Positions 21,975 through 32,033 of a stretch of 49,543 nt of DNA are shown here, one piece after another. The number at the start of each line of letters is the position of its first letter. Within the stretch, counting starts at the first letter, position 1. The notes under the pieces were generated by a model. It saw only the letters and a program-made list of their open reading frames with translations. It did no database searches and was not told the origin of the DNA. Source of the stretch: Tubiluchus corallicola (taxonomy: Eukaryota > Priapulida > Priapulimorpha > Priapulimorphida > Tubiluchidae); NCBI GenBank assembly GCA_030141605.1, contig JAQGDQ010001288.1, positions 1-49,543 on the forward strand. The letters run 5' to 3'. Made by a program: the position numbers and the translations under genes.

Positions 21975-22373
21975 TAGGGGTGAACATCGAACGTTTGAGT
22001 TTGAACGCTCGAATTCAATTCGAACAAGTTTTTTTAGTTCGAACTCTTTTCGAATCCGAAACTATAGATTCGAATAATTCAGCACTTGAATCACATTATG
22101 TTCTTTATCATTAAAACGATTGAAACATCATGCAATTAGCATAATTTAGCTGTGATTTCTGCGCACAATTTTACAGAAATTACTAGTCGTTTTATTGCAG
22201 AACAAAATGTAGTGATATGCATGATCTTTGTAAGACTAATTTTCACTAGTGGTTCAAAAATCTTTCAATCTCAATTCAAATTCGAAACACTGAAGTTCTG
22301 TTCGATTTGAATTCGAAAGTCACAAATTCGGTTCGATTCGAATTCGCTTTCTGGTAGAGAATGCTCACGTCTA
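21975..22373. mobile_element. hAT-type MITE, family E, full copy
   Basis: Ends TAGGGGTGAACATCG and GAATGCTCACGTCTA are imperfectly inverted (11 of 15). The flanks CTTTTGGT (21967-21974) and GTTTTGGT (22374-22381) agree in 7 of 8 bases. The inside is full of TTCGAA words. A related copy is at 25970-26296. Confidence 0.85.
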
Positions 22374-22847
22374 GTTTTGGTTTGAAAGGTAAAAAAGTGT
22401 AATTTAACTTTGGAATAAATGAATGGCAGCAATGAAACCAGCAGTTCAAGGGGTTTTTGTTTGGCTGCAACCGTTGTCTGGCATAGCAAAAGGGTTAAAT
22501 GTAAAAACTGGGCAATGGTCATATTAGGAAATTCATCTATGGCACGACACAATCACCAACTTGGTGGTATTCGTGATTGGGCCATCCACGTTTCTTTGCA
22601 TGACTACTACAGTAGAATAAAATGAACATTACCTAGGTAAATGTAGATAACATATATTTATTAAAGCAGAACTTTTCACGCTTGAGGAAGTCTATATAGC
22701 AGAATTTAGATCTCATTTGAGGCCTCCAAAGTGACCTAAAATACAGGAAAATGCTTAGCAGTAGCTATAGCAGTAGCAATAGCAGTAGTTTAACTTAAAT
22801 GTTTAACTTATAGTGAAAGAAAGTGACATATTTTGTTTGTTTTTCAG
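22374..22847. other. Intron sequence with no recognised feature
   Basis: Contains only a short GTAGCTATAGCAGTAGCAATAGCAGTAG run (22751-22785) besides ordinary intron text leading to a T-rich acceptor. Confidence 0.5.
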
Positions 22848-22953
22848 ATAAGTATAACAACTGGTCCGGAAATGACACTTGAAGGCGATACGATCATTGC
22901 GGCCGCTGGTGAAGATTGGATATTTGAGAACCTTCTCTATGACGAATATGGAG
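22848..22953 (+). CDS. Exon: first half of a PKD unit
   Basis: The acceptor GTTTGTTTTTCAG|ATA and donor GGAG|GTTTGT enclose 35 codons plus one base, phase 0 to 1. The peptide ISITTGPEMTLEGDTIIA ... AGEDWIFENLLYDEYG looks like the A-B strands of a PKD domain. It is completed by LTIDWGHDG in the next exon. The donor GTTTGT is weaker than the others. The 24-bp minisatellite begins only about 26 bp downstream. Confidence 0.9.
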
Positions 22954-22978
22954 GTTTGTAAGCGAAACTCGCTGGAAC

Positions 22979-23965
22979 TGTAAATCATGTAAAAACTGTA
23001 GTCTGGTACCAAGTAAAACTGTAGTCTGGTACCATGTAAAAACTGTAGTCTGGTACCATGTGAAAACTGTAGTCTGGTACCATGTAAAAACTGTAGTCTG
23101 GTACCATGTGAAAACTGTAGTCTGGTACCATGTAAAAACTGTAGTCTGGTACCATGTGAAAACTGTAGTCTGGTACCATGTGAAAACTGTAGTCTGGTAC
23201 CATGTGAAAACTGTAGTCTGGTACCATGTGAAAACTGCAGTCTGGTACCATGTGAAAACTGTAGTCCGGTACCATGTAAAAACTGTAGTCTGGTACCATG
23301 TGAAAACTGTAGTCTGGTACCATGTAAAAATTGTAGTCTGGTACCATGTGAAAACTGTAGTCTGGTACCATGTAAAAACTGTAGTCTGGTACCATGTGAA
23401 AACTGTAGTCTGGTACCATGTGAAAACTGTAGTCTGGTACCATGTGAAAACTGTAGTCTGGTACCATGTAAAAACTGTAGTCTGGTACCATGTGAAAACT
23501 GTAGTCTGGTACCATGTAAAAACTGTAGTCTGGTACCATGTGAAAACTGTAGTCTGGTACCATGTAAAAACTGTAGTCTGGTACCATGTGAAAACTGTAG
23601 TCTGGTACCATGTAAAAATTGTAGTCTGGTACCATGTGAAAACTGTAGTCTGGTACCATGTAAAAACTGTAGTCTGGTACCATGTGAAAACTGTAGTCTG
23701 GTACCATGTGAAAACTGTAGTCTGGTACCATGTGAAAACTGTAGTCTGGTACTATGTGAAAACTGTAGTCTGGTACCATGTAAAAACTGTAGTCTGGTAC
23801 CATGTGAAAACTGTAGTCTGGTACCATGCAAAAACTGCAGTCTGGTACCATAACTGTATTCTGGTACTGTGCAAAAACTGTAGTCTGGCACCATGCAAAA
23901 ACTGTAGTCTGGTACCATAACTATATTCTGGTACTGTGAAAAAACTGTAGTCTGGTACCATGTTT
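22979..23965. repeat. 24-bp minisatellite, about 40 copies
   Basis: The unit is GTCTGGTACCATGTGAAAAC plus TGTA, alternating AAAAA/GAAAA versions. The unit is a multiple of three without stops in several frames, so frames of 286-371 codons appear on both strands. These are products of the array in an intron, not genes. The 3' end has degenerate units (23845-23960). Confidence 0.97.
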
Positions 23966-24143
23966 TATTTTTATTTTCTAAAATAAAGCAGAGATTGGAT
24001 GCCTCTGATGTTTGTTTACATGTGTTTTATTTGTTTAAACAAAAACTTTCATGGGTGTTTATGTTTGGATATAATGTTTCTAAAACTTTCGGCATCAAGC
24101 CGTCAACCGCCATTATTTTTGCCACTTCTACATGTTGACACAC

Positions 24144-24190
24144 AGCAACTTCTCGCTTAACGTTGCTAATACGTTCCAGCAAATGTGACG
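24144..24190. mobile_element. Fragment of TAAGTCCTCGCTTAACG family (family K)
   Basis: CTCGCTTAACGTTGCTAATA and CGTTCCAGCAAATGTGACG match the left end of the full element at 36842. About 50 bp only. Confidence 0.6.
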
Positions 24191-24320
24191 CAAACGCACA
24201 CAAATATATTTTCAAAACATTTCTCCAAATATTTCCAAAATCACATTTGTTGGCAAAATTTTCAGTGAAACCTGTGAACCGCCCTCTAGGCATAATAAAA
24301 TTACAATTGTGTAATTTCAG

Positions 24321-24475
24321 GCGATCAAGTAACGTTAACGATTGACTGGGGGCATGATGGCAGGATTTTGGTGACAAACCAGAAGTCTTTTACGCACAAT
24401 TTTCCTCACTCCGGCTTGACCCGCATGTCCATCACCGCTCAAAATGGACTCAGTCAACTGTGCAAGACTTACGAT
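24321..24475 (+). CDS. Exon: second half of a PKD unit
   Basis: The acceptor GTAATTTCAG|GCG is in phase 1 (Gly codon shared with 22848-22953). The donor GAT|GTAAAT leaves in phase 0; 155 bp. The peptide has QVTLTIDWGHDGRILV and FTHNFPHSGLTRMSITAQNG. These match D-W-G-D/H-D-G and the F-x-H-x-F/Y-x-x-x-G-x-x-x-x-x-I strand of a canonical PKD domain. The 48-bp repeat array starts about 70 bp downstream. Confidence 0.94.
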
Positions 24476-24544
24476 GTAAATTTTTTAGTTTGTTATTCAA
24501 GTAGTTTGCTGGATGATACAGCTGTGCGCCTTATTACTGTATTT

Positions 24545-24770
24545 GTGGGGACTCTGTGTTCATGTTCAGATGTGCACCATGTTATTGTAAATGTGTTCAC
24601 TCTGTGTTCAAGTTCAGATGTGCGCCATATTATTGTAAATGTGTTCACTCTGTGTTCAAGTTCAGATGTGCACCATATTAGTGTAAATGTGTTCACTCTG
24701 TGTTCAAGTTCAGATGTGCACCATATTACTGTAAATGTGTTCACTCTGTGTTCAAGTTCATTGTATATGA
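24545..24770. repeat. 48-bp minisatellite, 4-5 copies
   Basis: The unit holds GTTCAGATGTGCACCATATT, TGTAAATGTGTTCACTCTGT and GTTCAA. As 48 is a multiple of three it keeps frames open on both strands (165 and 101 codons), which are not genes. Confidence 0.95.
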
Positions 24771-24794
24771 TGCGTTCATACATAGAGGATTTTC

Positions 24795-25968
24795 TCACAA
24801 GTTGCCTAATCGTTCACACGTTGCAACTTTACTTGCAGAGAGAACTTGCGCTACAAGTTGTCTAACCGTTCACACGTTGCAACTTTTCTTGCAGAGAGAA
24901 CTTGCACAACAAGTTGCCTAACCGTTCACACGTTGCAACTTTACTTGCAGAAGGAACTTGCACTACAGGTTGCCTAACCATTCACACGTTGCAACTTTAC
25001 TTGCAGAGGGAACTTGCGCAACAAGTTGCCTAACCGTTCACACGTTGCAACTTTACTTGCAGGGGGAACTTGCACTACAGGTTGCCTAACCATTCACACG
25101 TTGCAACTTTACTTGCAGAGGGAACTTGCGCAACAAGTTGCCTAACCGTTCACACGTTGCAACTTTACTTGCAGAGGGAACTTGCACTACAGGTTGCCTA
25201 ACTATTCACACGTTGCAACTTTTCTTGCAGAGAGAACTTGCGCAACAAGTTGCCTAACCGTTCACACGTTGCAACTTTACTTGCAGAGGGAACTTGCACT
25301 ACAGGTTGCCTAACCATTCACACGTTGCAACTTTACTTGCAGAGGGAACTTGCGCAACAAGTTGCCTAACCGTTCACACGTTGCAACTTTACTTGCAGAG
25401 GGAACTTGCGCAACAAGTTGCCTAACCGTTCACACGTTGCAACTTTACTTGCAGAGGGAACTTGCACTACAGGTTGCCTAACCATTCACACGTTGCAACT
25501 TTTCTTGCAGAGAGAACTTGCGCAACAAGTTGCCTAACCGTTCACACCTTGCAACTATTTTTGCAGAGAGAACTTGCGCAACAAGTTGCCTATCTGTTCA
25601 CACGTTGCAACTTTACTTGCAGAGAGAACTTGCGCAACAAGTTGCCTAACCGTTCGCATGTTGCAACTTTAGTTGCAGAGAGAACTTGCGCAGCAAGTTG
25701 CCTAACCGTTCACACATTGCAACTTTACTTGCAGAGAGAACTTGCGCTACAAGTTGCCTATCCGTTCACACGTTGTAACTTTACTTGCAGAGAGAACTTG
25801 TGCACCGTTCACACATTGCAACTTTACTTGCAGAGAGAACTTGCGCAACAAGTTGCCTAACCGTTCACATGTTGCAACTTTACTTGCAGAGAGAACTTGC
25901 GCATCGTTCACACGTTGCAACTTTACTTGCAGAGAGAACTTGCGCATCGTTCACACGTTGCAATGTTC
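24795..25968. repeat. 56-bp minisatellite, about 21 copies, with dimeric higher order
   Basis: The unit is GTTCACACGTTGCAACTTTA + CTTGCAGAGGGAACTTGCGC + AACAAGTTGCCTAACC. Two subtypes (GCGCAACAAGTTG and GCACTACAGGTTG) largely alternate between about 24900 and 25500, giving a 112-bp higher-order period. Later units are of the first subtype or are shortened. Each unit contains a TTTACTTGCAG acceptor-like sequence and an AACTTG-CGCAA-CAAGTT hairpin. Confidence 0.95.
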
Positions 25969-25969
25969 G

Positions 25970-26296
25970 AGATCGGGCGAGAATAGATTCGAATAATTCA
26001 GCATTTTAACCACATACGTTCTTTACTATTAAAACGTCTTAAACATCATGCAATTAGTATAAATTTGCTGTGATTTCCGTGCGATTTTAAAGAATTTATT
26101 AGTCGTTTTTCTGCAAAGCAAGATGAAGCAATATGCATGACTTTGTAAAACTAATTTTTACTGGTGGTTCCAAAATTTTTCAATTTCAATTTGATTTGAA
26201 TTTGAAACACTGAAGTTCGGTTCGATTCGAATTTGAAAGTTACAAATTCGATTCGATTCGAATTCGCTTTCTGGTAGAGAATGCTCACCTCGTCTA
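25970..26296. mobile_element. hAT-type MITE, family E, 5'-truncated copy
   Basis: From AGATTCGAATAATTCAGCA to GAATGCTCACCTCG it matches 22065-22370. The left end has been replaced by the 56-bp array, whose last unit runs straight into the element. Confidence 0.85.
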
Positions 26297-26419
26297 AGCG
26301 TATGAAAAAAATTTATGACTGCACCGTGTGACCATAATTGGTCATAATGTGGCCCTGGGTCATCGTCAGACAATGCTGAGGTGAAAACTGGATGCCGCGA
26401 ATAGAACATGAGCTACTTG

Positions 26420-26799
26420 CAGGGATGAGAATTTTCTGCGGATACGCGGAATTCCGAGTTTTTGGAAGACCAGTAGTTCCATTTTTGTAAATCGCGTAAA
26501 TTCGTTGAGAACATTTTTACGGACCCAGTACATTATTTCACAAGCTGACCGCTAGTTGGTAGGCCGTCACTTTGTTTACAACACGTACATCAGTGTAACA
26601 ACGCGTATATCTCTATGTATAAAAATATAGAATCAATTGTGCGGAGTTATTCGAGTCAATTGCAGACAGTTTTTATATACTTTTGCATAGGAGTGGCCAG
26701 TACTTAGGCGTTTTTGAGATAATTAGGTATCATGTATCCTTGATAGTTGGGTATTTTAAATTATGCACGAAACAAGGTAATTGATATTTTAAGTCCACT
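26420..26799. mobile_element. hAT-type MITE, family A, copy 3, right part missing
   Basis: Begins CAGGGATGAGAAT and follows copy 1 to AAGTCCACT, then continues directly into family B sequence. The right 120-140 bp and right TIR are absent. Confidence 0.9.
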
Positions 26800-27187
26800 A
26801 ATAATGATTTTTTTTGCATCCGACCTGCGTACATCATTACTACTGCACTACTACACTCAAGAAACTATTTTAGAAGTTATTAAAATTTATATTACAAACC
26901 ATATATTTCTACTTTCAGGACAGATAGTGGTAATTTCATTACAATGCATATTAGTAGTGTGTATCACACGGTCTGTGTAGTACAGTGTTATTAAGCTACA
27001 ACTGTCTTGTAAGGGTTAATGGCATCCGATCTAGTAGAAAAAACTACCCGCACTATCTTTGGGATCGTGGCACGGACTTCAGCTGGATACACTCAATTAA
27101 TCGCCCGGTCCGCACTTTCATTAGTTTGACAAATCTCTTCGCGGTCCGCACAAATTCTCTCGGCGGGCCGCAATTTGCACACCCCTG
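26800..27187. mobile_element. hAT-type MITE, family B, copy 2, left part missing
   Basis: Matches 282-662 nearly base for base and ends CAATTTGCACACCCCTG. It lacks the first 100 bp of the family. It is joined to copy 3 of family A at a shared CTA. Confidence 0.9.
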
Positions 27188-27283
27188 CATCATAGGTCCA
27201 TATTCTTTGTTTTTTTTAATTTGTTTCGTAGTGAATTTCAAATTGAAAAATTTTAAATTGTTTCATTTTATATCGTATTGCAG

Positions 27284-28997
27284 ATCCAAGTGAAGCACAG
27301 ACTTCTTGGCCTAGAGCTGACGGATTTATTCGGAAATAATGGAGAAGATCAGTCGTCAGGAAAGCCGGGGGATTCACTTGGAGATAGTGAAGAAGATCAG
27401 ACAACGTCAAAAAAGGTCGGAATAGCCAAACATGCACCAATAAACATCTTGCTTACGCTGACAAGTGGAACGGATTACAAATGCATGTGGCAGATTGGTA
27501 ACATAGCAAACGAGACAGTCGATTACACCGATCGTGCCACGTCCCAGAACTTTGCCGTCGCTCGTCCAAACATCGTGCTCGAGGAAAACGGAGAGTACAC
27601 CATCGTTGTTACATGTTGGAATGGTTTAAAGGTTGCCGGAACGCTCGATTCCACCGACGTCGTCAGCGTATTGAGCGATTCCATTTCCGTTGTAGTTGCC
27701 GAGGCCATCGGAGACGTCTTTCTCCAACCGGACGGGTTTGTCTTTGGTACGGCCAGACCCGACGTCACGTGCAGGATCAGTCAAGGTACAGTGGAGGAAA
27801 ATAGTTGTGTTATTACGCTAGATGGCACCGTTTTGCCCATAACAAACTTTGATGAGGCAACGCTCACATGGACTGCATCTTTGAAAGAATACAACTTCAT
27901 TTCTGCAGAGGTCAAAAAGTTACAGTGTAACATTACTAGCATGACCGGCGCCGTATCTGGCACATTACCTTTCAGCGTTTCCTATACTTTGGGCGAGCTT
28001 ACTTTGAAATTGACCAATCGGAACGGCACAGAGATTCAGTACGGGCGTGCGGACGTCACTCTTGTGAAACTAACCGTTACAATCTCCAGTGGTTCGGGAC
28101 TTACCGTAACGTGTGATTTGGGAAATGGATTCGTCTGGATTGAACAAATGGAAATGGGATTCGCCGTTAGCGAGTTACGTCCTATACGCTTTGAGCACAC
28201 TTACTTCATTGTGGGCAACATCACAGTCAGGTGCAATGCTACAAACACCCTCCATCAAGTGACGTCCGGCGTGGCATGGATTAAAATTGAGAGTCCCATT
28301 CCGGACAACATTGACTTCAAACTTGGATGGGTCTGCAAGGACGACCCGCCTGCTTGCCCCCTTCCAATCCAGAACCCACAAATAGCTTACACTTATTTTT
28401 CTCTGGTCAACCCGGGACCTCATCCGGATCCCTCGGATCCCATGTGCTTGTTCGACTGCACGTTTGTTAACGGAACTGATTCGCGCTGGGTCCACGACGA
28501 ACCGGTTTCTTGCTACGATAAAGACGAAATGATCTGCCAGTACGACAGACTGGGCAAATCTACCATCTTTATGAAGATCTTCAACATGATAAATACTGTC
28601 TACGTGGAGAAGGTGCTACAGATAATGACGAATATCACGGGCGCCGTTGCCACCTGGAATAAGCCGTACGATGCCTGTGTGGATTCTACTTTCACGATTT
28701 CGCTCACTATAAGCACCGGAGAAGATGTCAGTGCTTACATAGATTTCGACTACGATGCCGAACCACGCTCTGATTCGCTGCCACCCTCTGATTCGCTGTC
28801 AGAGACTAAGCCAGTAGAAGCCGGTGCATCCGTTCCCGTGCAGTTTTCTCATACTTATACCAGCGTTGGTATGTTTCAAATAATGGTAACCGTTTTCAAT
28901 GATGCGGCTACGATCAACATTCCGTACGAAGTTTGGTCTCATCAGCGGGTCATGCAGCAGAATTACATATTGGAAAGCACTGCACCGCAGTTTACTG
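27284..28997 (+). CDS. Large 1,714-bp exon: several PKD-like units
   Basis: The acceptor ATCGTATTGCAG|ATC and donor TACTG|GTATGA enclose 571 codons plus one base, phase 0 to 1, fully open. After an acidic linker (GNNGEDQSSGKPGDSLGD), PKD-like strands recur: NGEYTIVVTCWNG, RFEHTYFIVGNITVRCNATN, and YIDFDYDAE with VQFSHTYTSVGMFQIMVTVF. A cysteine-rich stretch (WVCKDDPPACPLP, CLFDCTF, VSCYDKDEMICQY) lies near residues 350-430 of the exon. Many N-x-S/T sites (for example NETV, NITS, NGTE, NATN, NGTD) fit an extracellular, glycosylated region. It differs from its neighbours in having no introns across at least four units. Confidence 0.95.
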
Positions 28998-29094
28998 GTA
29001 TGACATTATCTTTCACAAGTTTGTTAAAATGTTTTTTTTGCTTTTACAACCGATTTGTGTTTTTAATTTCAAACTTTGTAGTAAAACTATCATT

Positions 29095-29998
29095 CTGATT
29101 TTAAAAGGGGAGAGAATGCAATTTTGAAGTGTGTCCGAAAAAACTTTCCTACCGGGATGAGAATTTTCCGCGGATACGCGGAATTCCGAGTTTTTGGAAG
29201 ACCAGTAGTGCCATTTTTGTAAATCACATAAATTCGTTGAGAAAATTTTTACGTATCCAATACATTATTTCACAAGCTGACCGCTAGTTGGCAGGCCGTC
29301 ACTTTGTTTACATCACGTACATCAGTGTAATAATGCGTATATCTCTATGTATAAAAATATAGAATCAATTGTGCGGAGTTATTTGAGTCAATTGCAGACA
29401 GTTTTTATATACTTTTGCATAGGAGCAGCCAGTACTTAGGCATTTTTTAGTCAATTAGGTATCATGTATATTTGATAGTTGGGTATTTTAAATTATGTAT
29501 GAAACAAGGTAATTGATATTTTAATTCCACTTAGAGGTTCTCTACGGTCACAAAATTGCAATTTGTTGCTGGCTACAAGGGGGCTTTGCCCCTCAACCCC
29601 ATTAGGGGCCTAGGTGGCCCCAAAAACCCCGGCATGTTTCAGAGTTTTTTGCAATTTGTCATTCTCATCCCTGCTTCCCAGTGTGCACCACTGACTCACC
29701 AAAAACACATAAAATAATTTATACTTTTGCTCAGTTAGTGAAATCCACGCTACGAATGGTCTATTTATTTTCTCAAACTTTGTGCAACGTCATCTAAACT
29801 TGTTTCAAACGATCTACCTTCAAAACAGCTGCTCCTAACCGTCATCGCGGGATTTTAAATGTAGAAGTTTTATGCAGGGTTGCTGCCTACACAAGTTCTC
29901 TATTCAATAAGAGAACTTAATGCCAGGCACGTGAGTGATACGACATTTCAAGATGAATTTTTTAGCTTGATGTATGTAAGTAAAGGATTTTCTAGAAC
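29095..29998 (+). mobile_element. TTAA-flanked MITE family copy, interrupted by a hAT element
   Basis: Left piece 29105-29151 (including CGAAAAAACTTTCC) and right piece 29674-29998 (GTGCACCACTGACTCACC, then CTTGTTTCAAACGATCTACC) match consecutive regions of the 41019 element, with about 130 bp missing between them. Family A copy 4 sits in the gap. Confidence 0.75.
29152..29673. mobile_element. hAT-type MITE, family A, copy 4
   Basis: Ends CCGGGATGAGAAT and ATTCTCATCCCTG. Flanking 8-mers CTTTCCTA and CTTCCCAG agree in only 5 positions, so the target duplication is eroded or one side was altered. It lies inside a TTAA-family element. Confidence 0.88.
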
Positions 29999-29999
29999 T

Positions 30000-30124
30000 T
30001 AGACTTTCATTGAAGTCGTCATTAAAGTGAAACATGCGTTGTTAAGTGAATAAAAGGTCAAAAAGATCAGTGTCGTAAAACCAAACGTCGCTAAACGGGG
30101 AGCCATTAAGGGATGACTTACTGT
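30000..30124 (+). mobile_element. Family K element, right-end fragment
   Basis: CGTCGCTAAACGGGGAGCCA then GACTTACTG|TA matches the right end of the full copy 36842-37538. The left part is too diverged to follow beyond about 30000. Confidence 0.6.
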
Positions 30125-30232
30125 ACTTCTAATTTACAAATTGTTTTGTGTTAGACAAGTAATTTTTATGTATTTTCATTGCTTTGTCCAATAGCAATAA
30201 AATTAATCTATTTTTTGCTAATTTTTGTGCAG

Positions 30233-30459
30233 GAGTCCCACTGGAATTTAGGCTAATTTATGATGACTCGTCTGGCCTCCCTCCAGCCACCGATCCGCAG
30301 TGCAAAATGTGGTTCAATGACGGAACGATTCCTCCTGAAAATGTAACCATCCCGTGTGATGACCCATGGACGCATTCTTACAATACTTCTTCATTGGAAA
30401 ACAACGTAGCTAATCTGTATGTCAGTAACAAGTGCAATACGGAAAAGTTTACTATTAGG
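30233..30459 (+). CDS. Exon: PKD unit, first part
   Basis: The acceptor TTTTTGTGCAG|GAG is in phase 1 (Gly codon shared with exon 27284-28997). The donor AGG|GTGAGT leaves in phase 0; 227 bp. The peptide has FRLIYDDSSGLPPAT, MWFNDGT (in place of D-F-G-D-G) and WTHSYNTSSLENNVANLYVS, ending KFTIR. Its last strand continues as VDVYDD in exon 42893, across a 12.4-kb intron. Three cysteines. Both the sequence and phase fit mean no exon need be missing in that intron. Confidence 0.93.
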
Positions 30460-30599
30460 GTGAGTTGATTTTTTTTGTCTAGAAGAACTAGTTTCATGCT
30501 GTTTTCTTAATTCCTTCTTTTTCCTTTTTCTTATGACTTTTTCATCTCTCGTTTACTCCCTTTCTTCCTTACTTGCCTCCTGTTTGTCTCTTTTTGTCA

Positions 30600-30860
30600 C
30601 TAGCCAGCGTACGCCATTGGCCAGCATACGACATTAGCCAGCATACGACATTAGCCAGCGTACGACATTAGCGTACGACATTAGGTGTACGTCATTAGCC
30701 GGTGTACGTCATTAGCCAGTGTACGGCATTAACCGGTGTACGTCATTAGCTGGTGTACGTCATTAGCCAGTGCACGACATTAACCGGTGTATGACATTAA
30801 CCTGTGTACGTCATTAGCCAGTGTACGTCTTTAACCAGTGTATGTCATTAGCCCATTTTC
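30600..30860. repeat. 17-19-bp minisatellite
   Basis: Irregular units built from GTGTACGTCATTAGCCA or CATACGACATTAGCCAG, about 14 in all, starting 140 bp after the exon donor. Confidence 0.9.
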
Positions 30861-31121
30861 CTATAATTGTTGAAGAATCACACAAGCAGAAGTTTTTACA
30901 TCCATAAATGTGCACATATTATGTACTCATTTAGACAATCAGCCATTTGTAAGTTTTTGCTATTGAAATAACTGAGATCATCATTACTCGAGTAAGTACT
31001 GAATTCTAAAAATTGTTCGCACTTTCCTTTAATATGTCATGCAATCTTTCAGACGTATTTACATGAAACTGGTTAGTTTAACAATTCATATTAAAAAATT
31101 AAGAAATGATTATTTGCGTTT
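30861..31121. other. Downstream flank of the nested minus-strand gene
   Basis: AT-rich sequence on the 3' side of the 31122-31484 gene. No clear AATAAA is visible on the minus strand close to its stop codon. No other feature seen. Confidence 0.45.
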
Positions 31122-31484
31122 TTAAATAAATGGTAAACGGTATAGCAGCAATAAAGTCAGAGTCACGGTGGAAGATTTGTGACGATATCCCGCACCAGCA
31201 CTCTTTGGTTTTGTGTAGGCGTCAAGGCAGTCGTAGTATATATCCCCGGTTTTTGTATCTTTACAGCATTTTGTGTAGAAATCGGCTTTTTTTCCTTTCT
31301 CCATGGCGCAGTAGTAGCACACTCGTTTGGCCGTCACGCCCTCACTGTTACTGTCTACACACCTGCCCTTTTCGTAGGCCATGAGCCTTGATATGGTTAT
31401 CTTCTTTGTGCACCCGTTTACTGAAGTTAGCAGCACTACTAGGAGGACAGTTACTGCCAGGACGTGCTTCGTGCATGGCGCCAT
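31122..31484 (-). CDS. Small secreted seven-cysteine protein, probable GPI anchor (paralogue 1)
   Basis: A 120-residue frame with ATG at 31484. A signal peptide covers residues 1-24 (hydrophobic VLAVTVLLVVLLTSVNG). The mature part starts at Cys25 and has cysteines at 25, 42, 56, 59, 73, 74 and 86, with the motifs RVCYYCAME, FYTKCC and YYDCLDAYTKPK. The C-terminal 15 residues are hydrophobic (VTLTLLLLYRLPFI), as in GPI-attachment signals. On the minus strand a T-rich tract and AG (TTTTCTTGTCCATAG|ATG) directly precede the start codon, so a 5'-UTR intron is likely. It shares all seven cysteine positions with 37588-37977. It is nested antisense in an intron of the PKD gene. I recognise no named family and infer only a cell-surface or secreted role. 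Confidence 0.85.
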   Translation of the reverse strand: MAPCTKHVLAVTVLLVVLLTSVNGCTKKITISRLMAYEKGRCVDSNSEGVTAKRVCYYCAMEKGKKADFYTKCCKDTKTGDIYYDCLDAYTKPKSAGAGYRHKSSTVTLTLLLLYRLPFI

Positions 31485-31601
31485 CTATGGACAAGAAAAG
31501 CGAAATCGTTCTATTAGCGAGCAATTTTTACATACAATTCGTATAACCACGAAGTGAAACCTGAATTGTTGCCAAGTTGTACTAGTGTTATGAACCCACT
31601 G

Positions 31602-32033
31602 CAGGGGCGGAACTAGGGGGGAGGGAGGGGGGCCCCTTGTCAAAATTTGCGCCCCCCCCCTGCAAAATCTGACAAATAATTTTTTTTGCAGTGAAAATTG
31701 CAGTTCGCATGTAATCATTTTCAATATGAATTAGAATTAGGTAAAAAAATGTTTGGTAGCTTCAGTGTTTTATTTTCTTAAAACTTGTGTGTGATAAATT
31801 TCTGTAAATATCAATTTAGTTAGAGGCACACTAATAACGTTAGATTAACTGAGAGTTAATTTTCTCATTATTGCTCTGTCCGCTACGCCGTCCTACACAC
31901 ACGCTAATTATAGGCCTGCATGCAGTATAAAAGGGGTTAAAATTGGCTTAACCATTATTTAACCACTTCGGATACCTCGCCCCACCCCCCAGTAGACCGC
32001 CCCCCCTGCTTGCCACATCTAGTTCCGGCCCTG
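31602..32033. mobile_element. hAT-type MITE, family C
   Basis: Ends CAGGGGCGGAACTAG and CTAGTTCCGGCCCTG are inverted. The flanks ACCCACTG (31594-31601) and ACTCACTG (32034-32041) match in 7 of 8 bases. G-runs just inside the left end and C-runs inside the right end are mutually complementary. No transposase frame. Confidence 0.9.

Noticed and set aside
22803-23961. Frames of 286-371 codons on both strands looking like a repeat protein
   Set aside because: The 24-bp unit is a multiple of three without stops. The region lies inside an intron between phase-matched exons, and several frames are equally open.
24795-25968. Possible CRISPR-like array (regular repeats)
   Set aside because: Units are contiguous tandem repeats with no unique spacers, in a eukaryotic intron.
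24368-25996. Frames of 73-165 codons resembling a cysteine-rich repeat protein
   Set aside because: They are made by the 48-bp and 56-bp arrays; the 56-bp unit shifts frame at each copy.
28175-28495. 106-codon minus-strand frame in the large exon
   Set aside because: Shadow of the + strand PKD coding sequence, which has matching splice sites and phase.
31130-31391. Plus-strand frames of 84 and 70 codons over the nested gene
   Set aside because: They are antisense shadows of the minus-strand gene, whose signal peptide and cysteine pattern are conserved in a paralogue.
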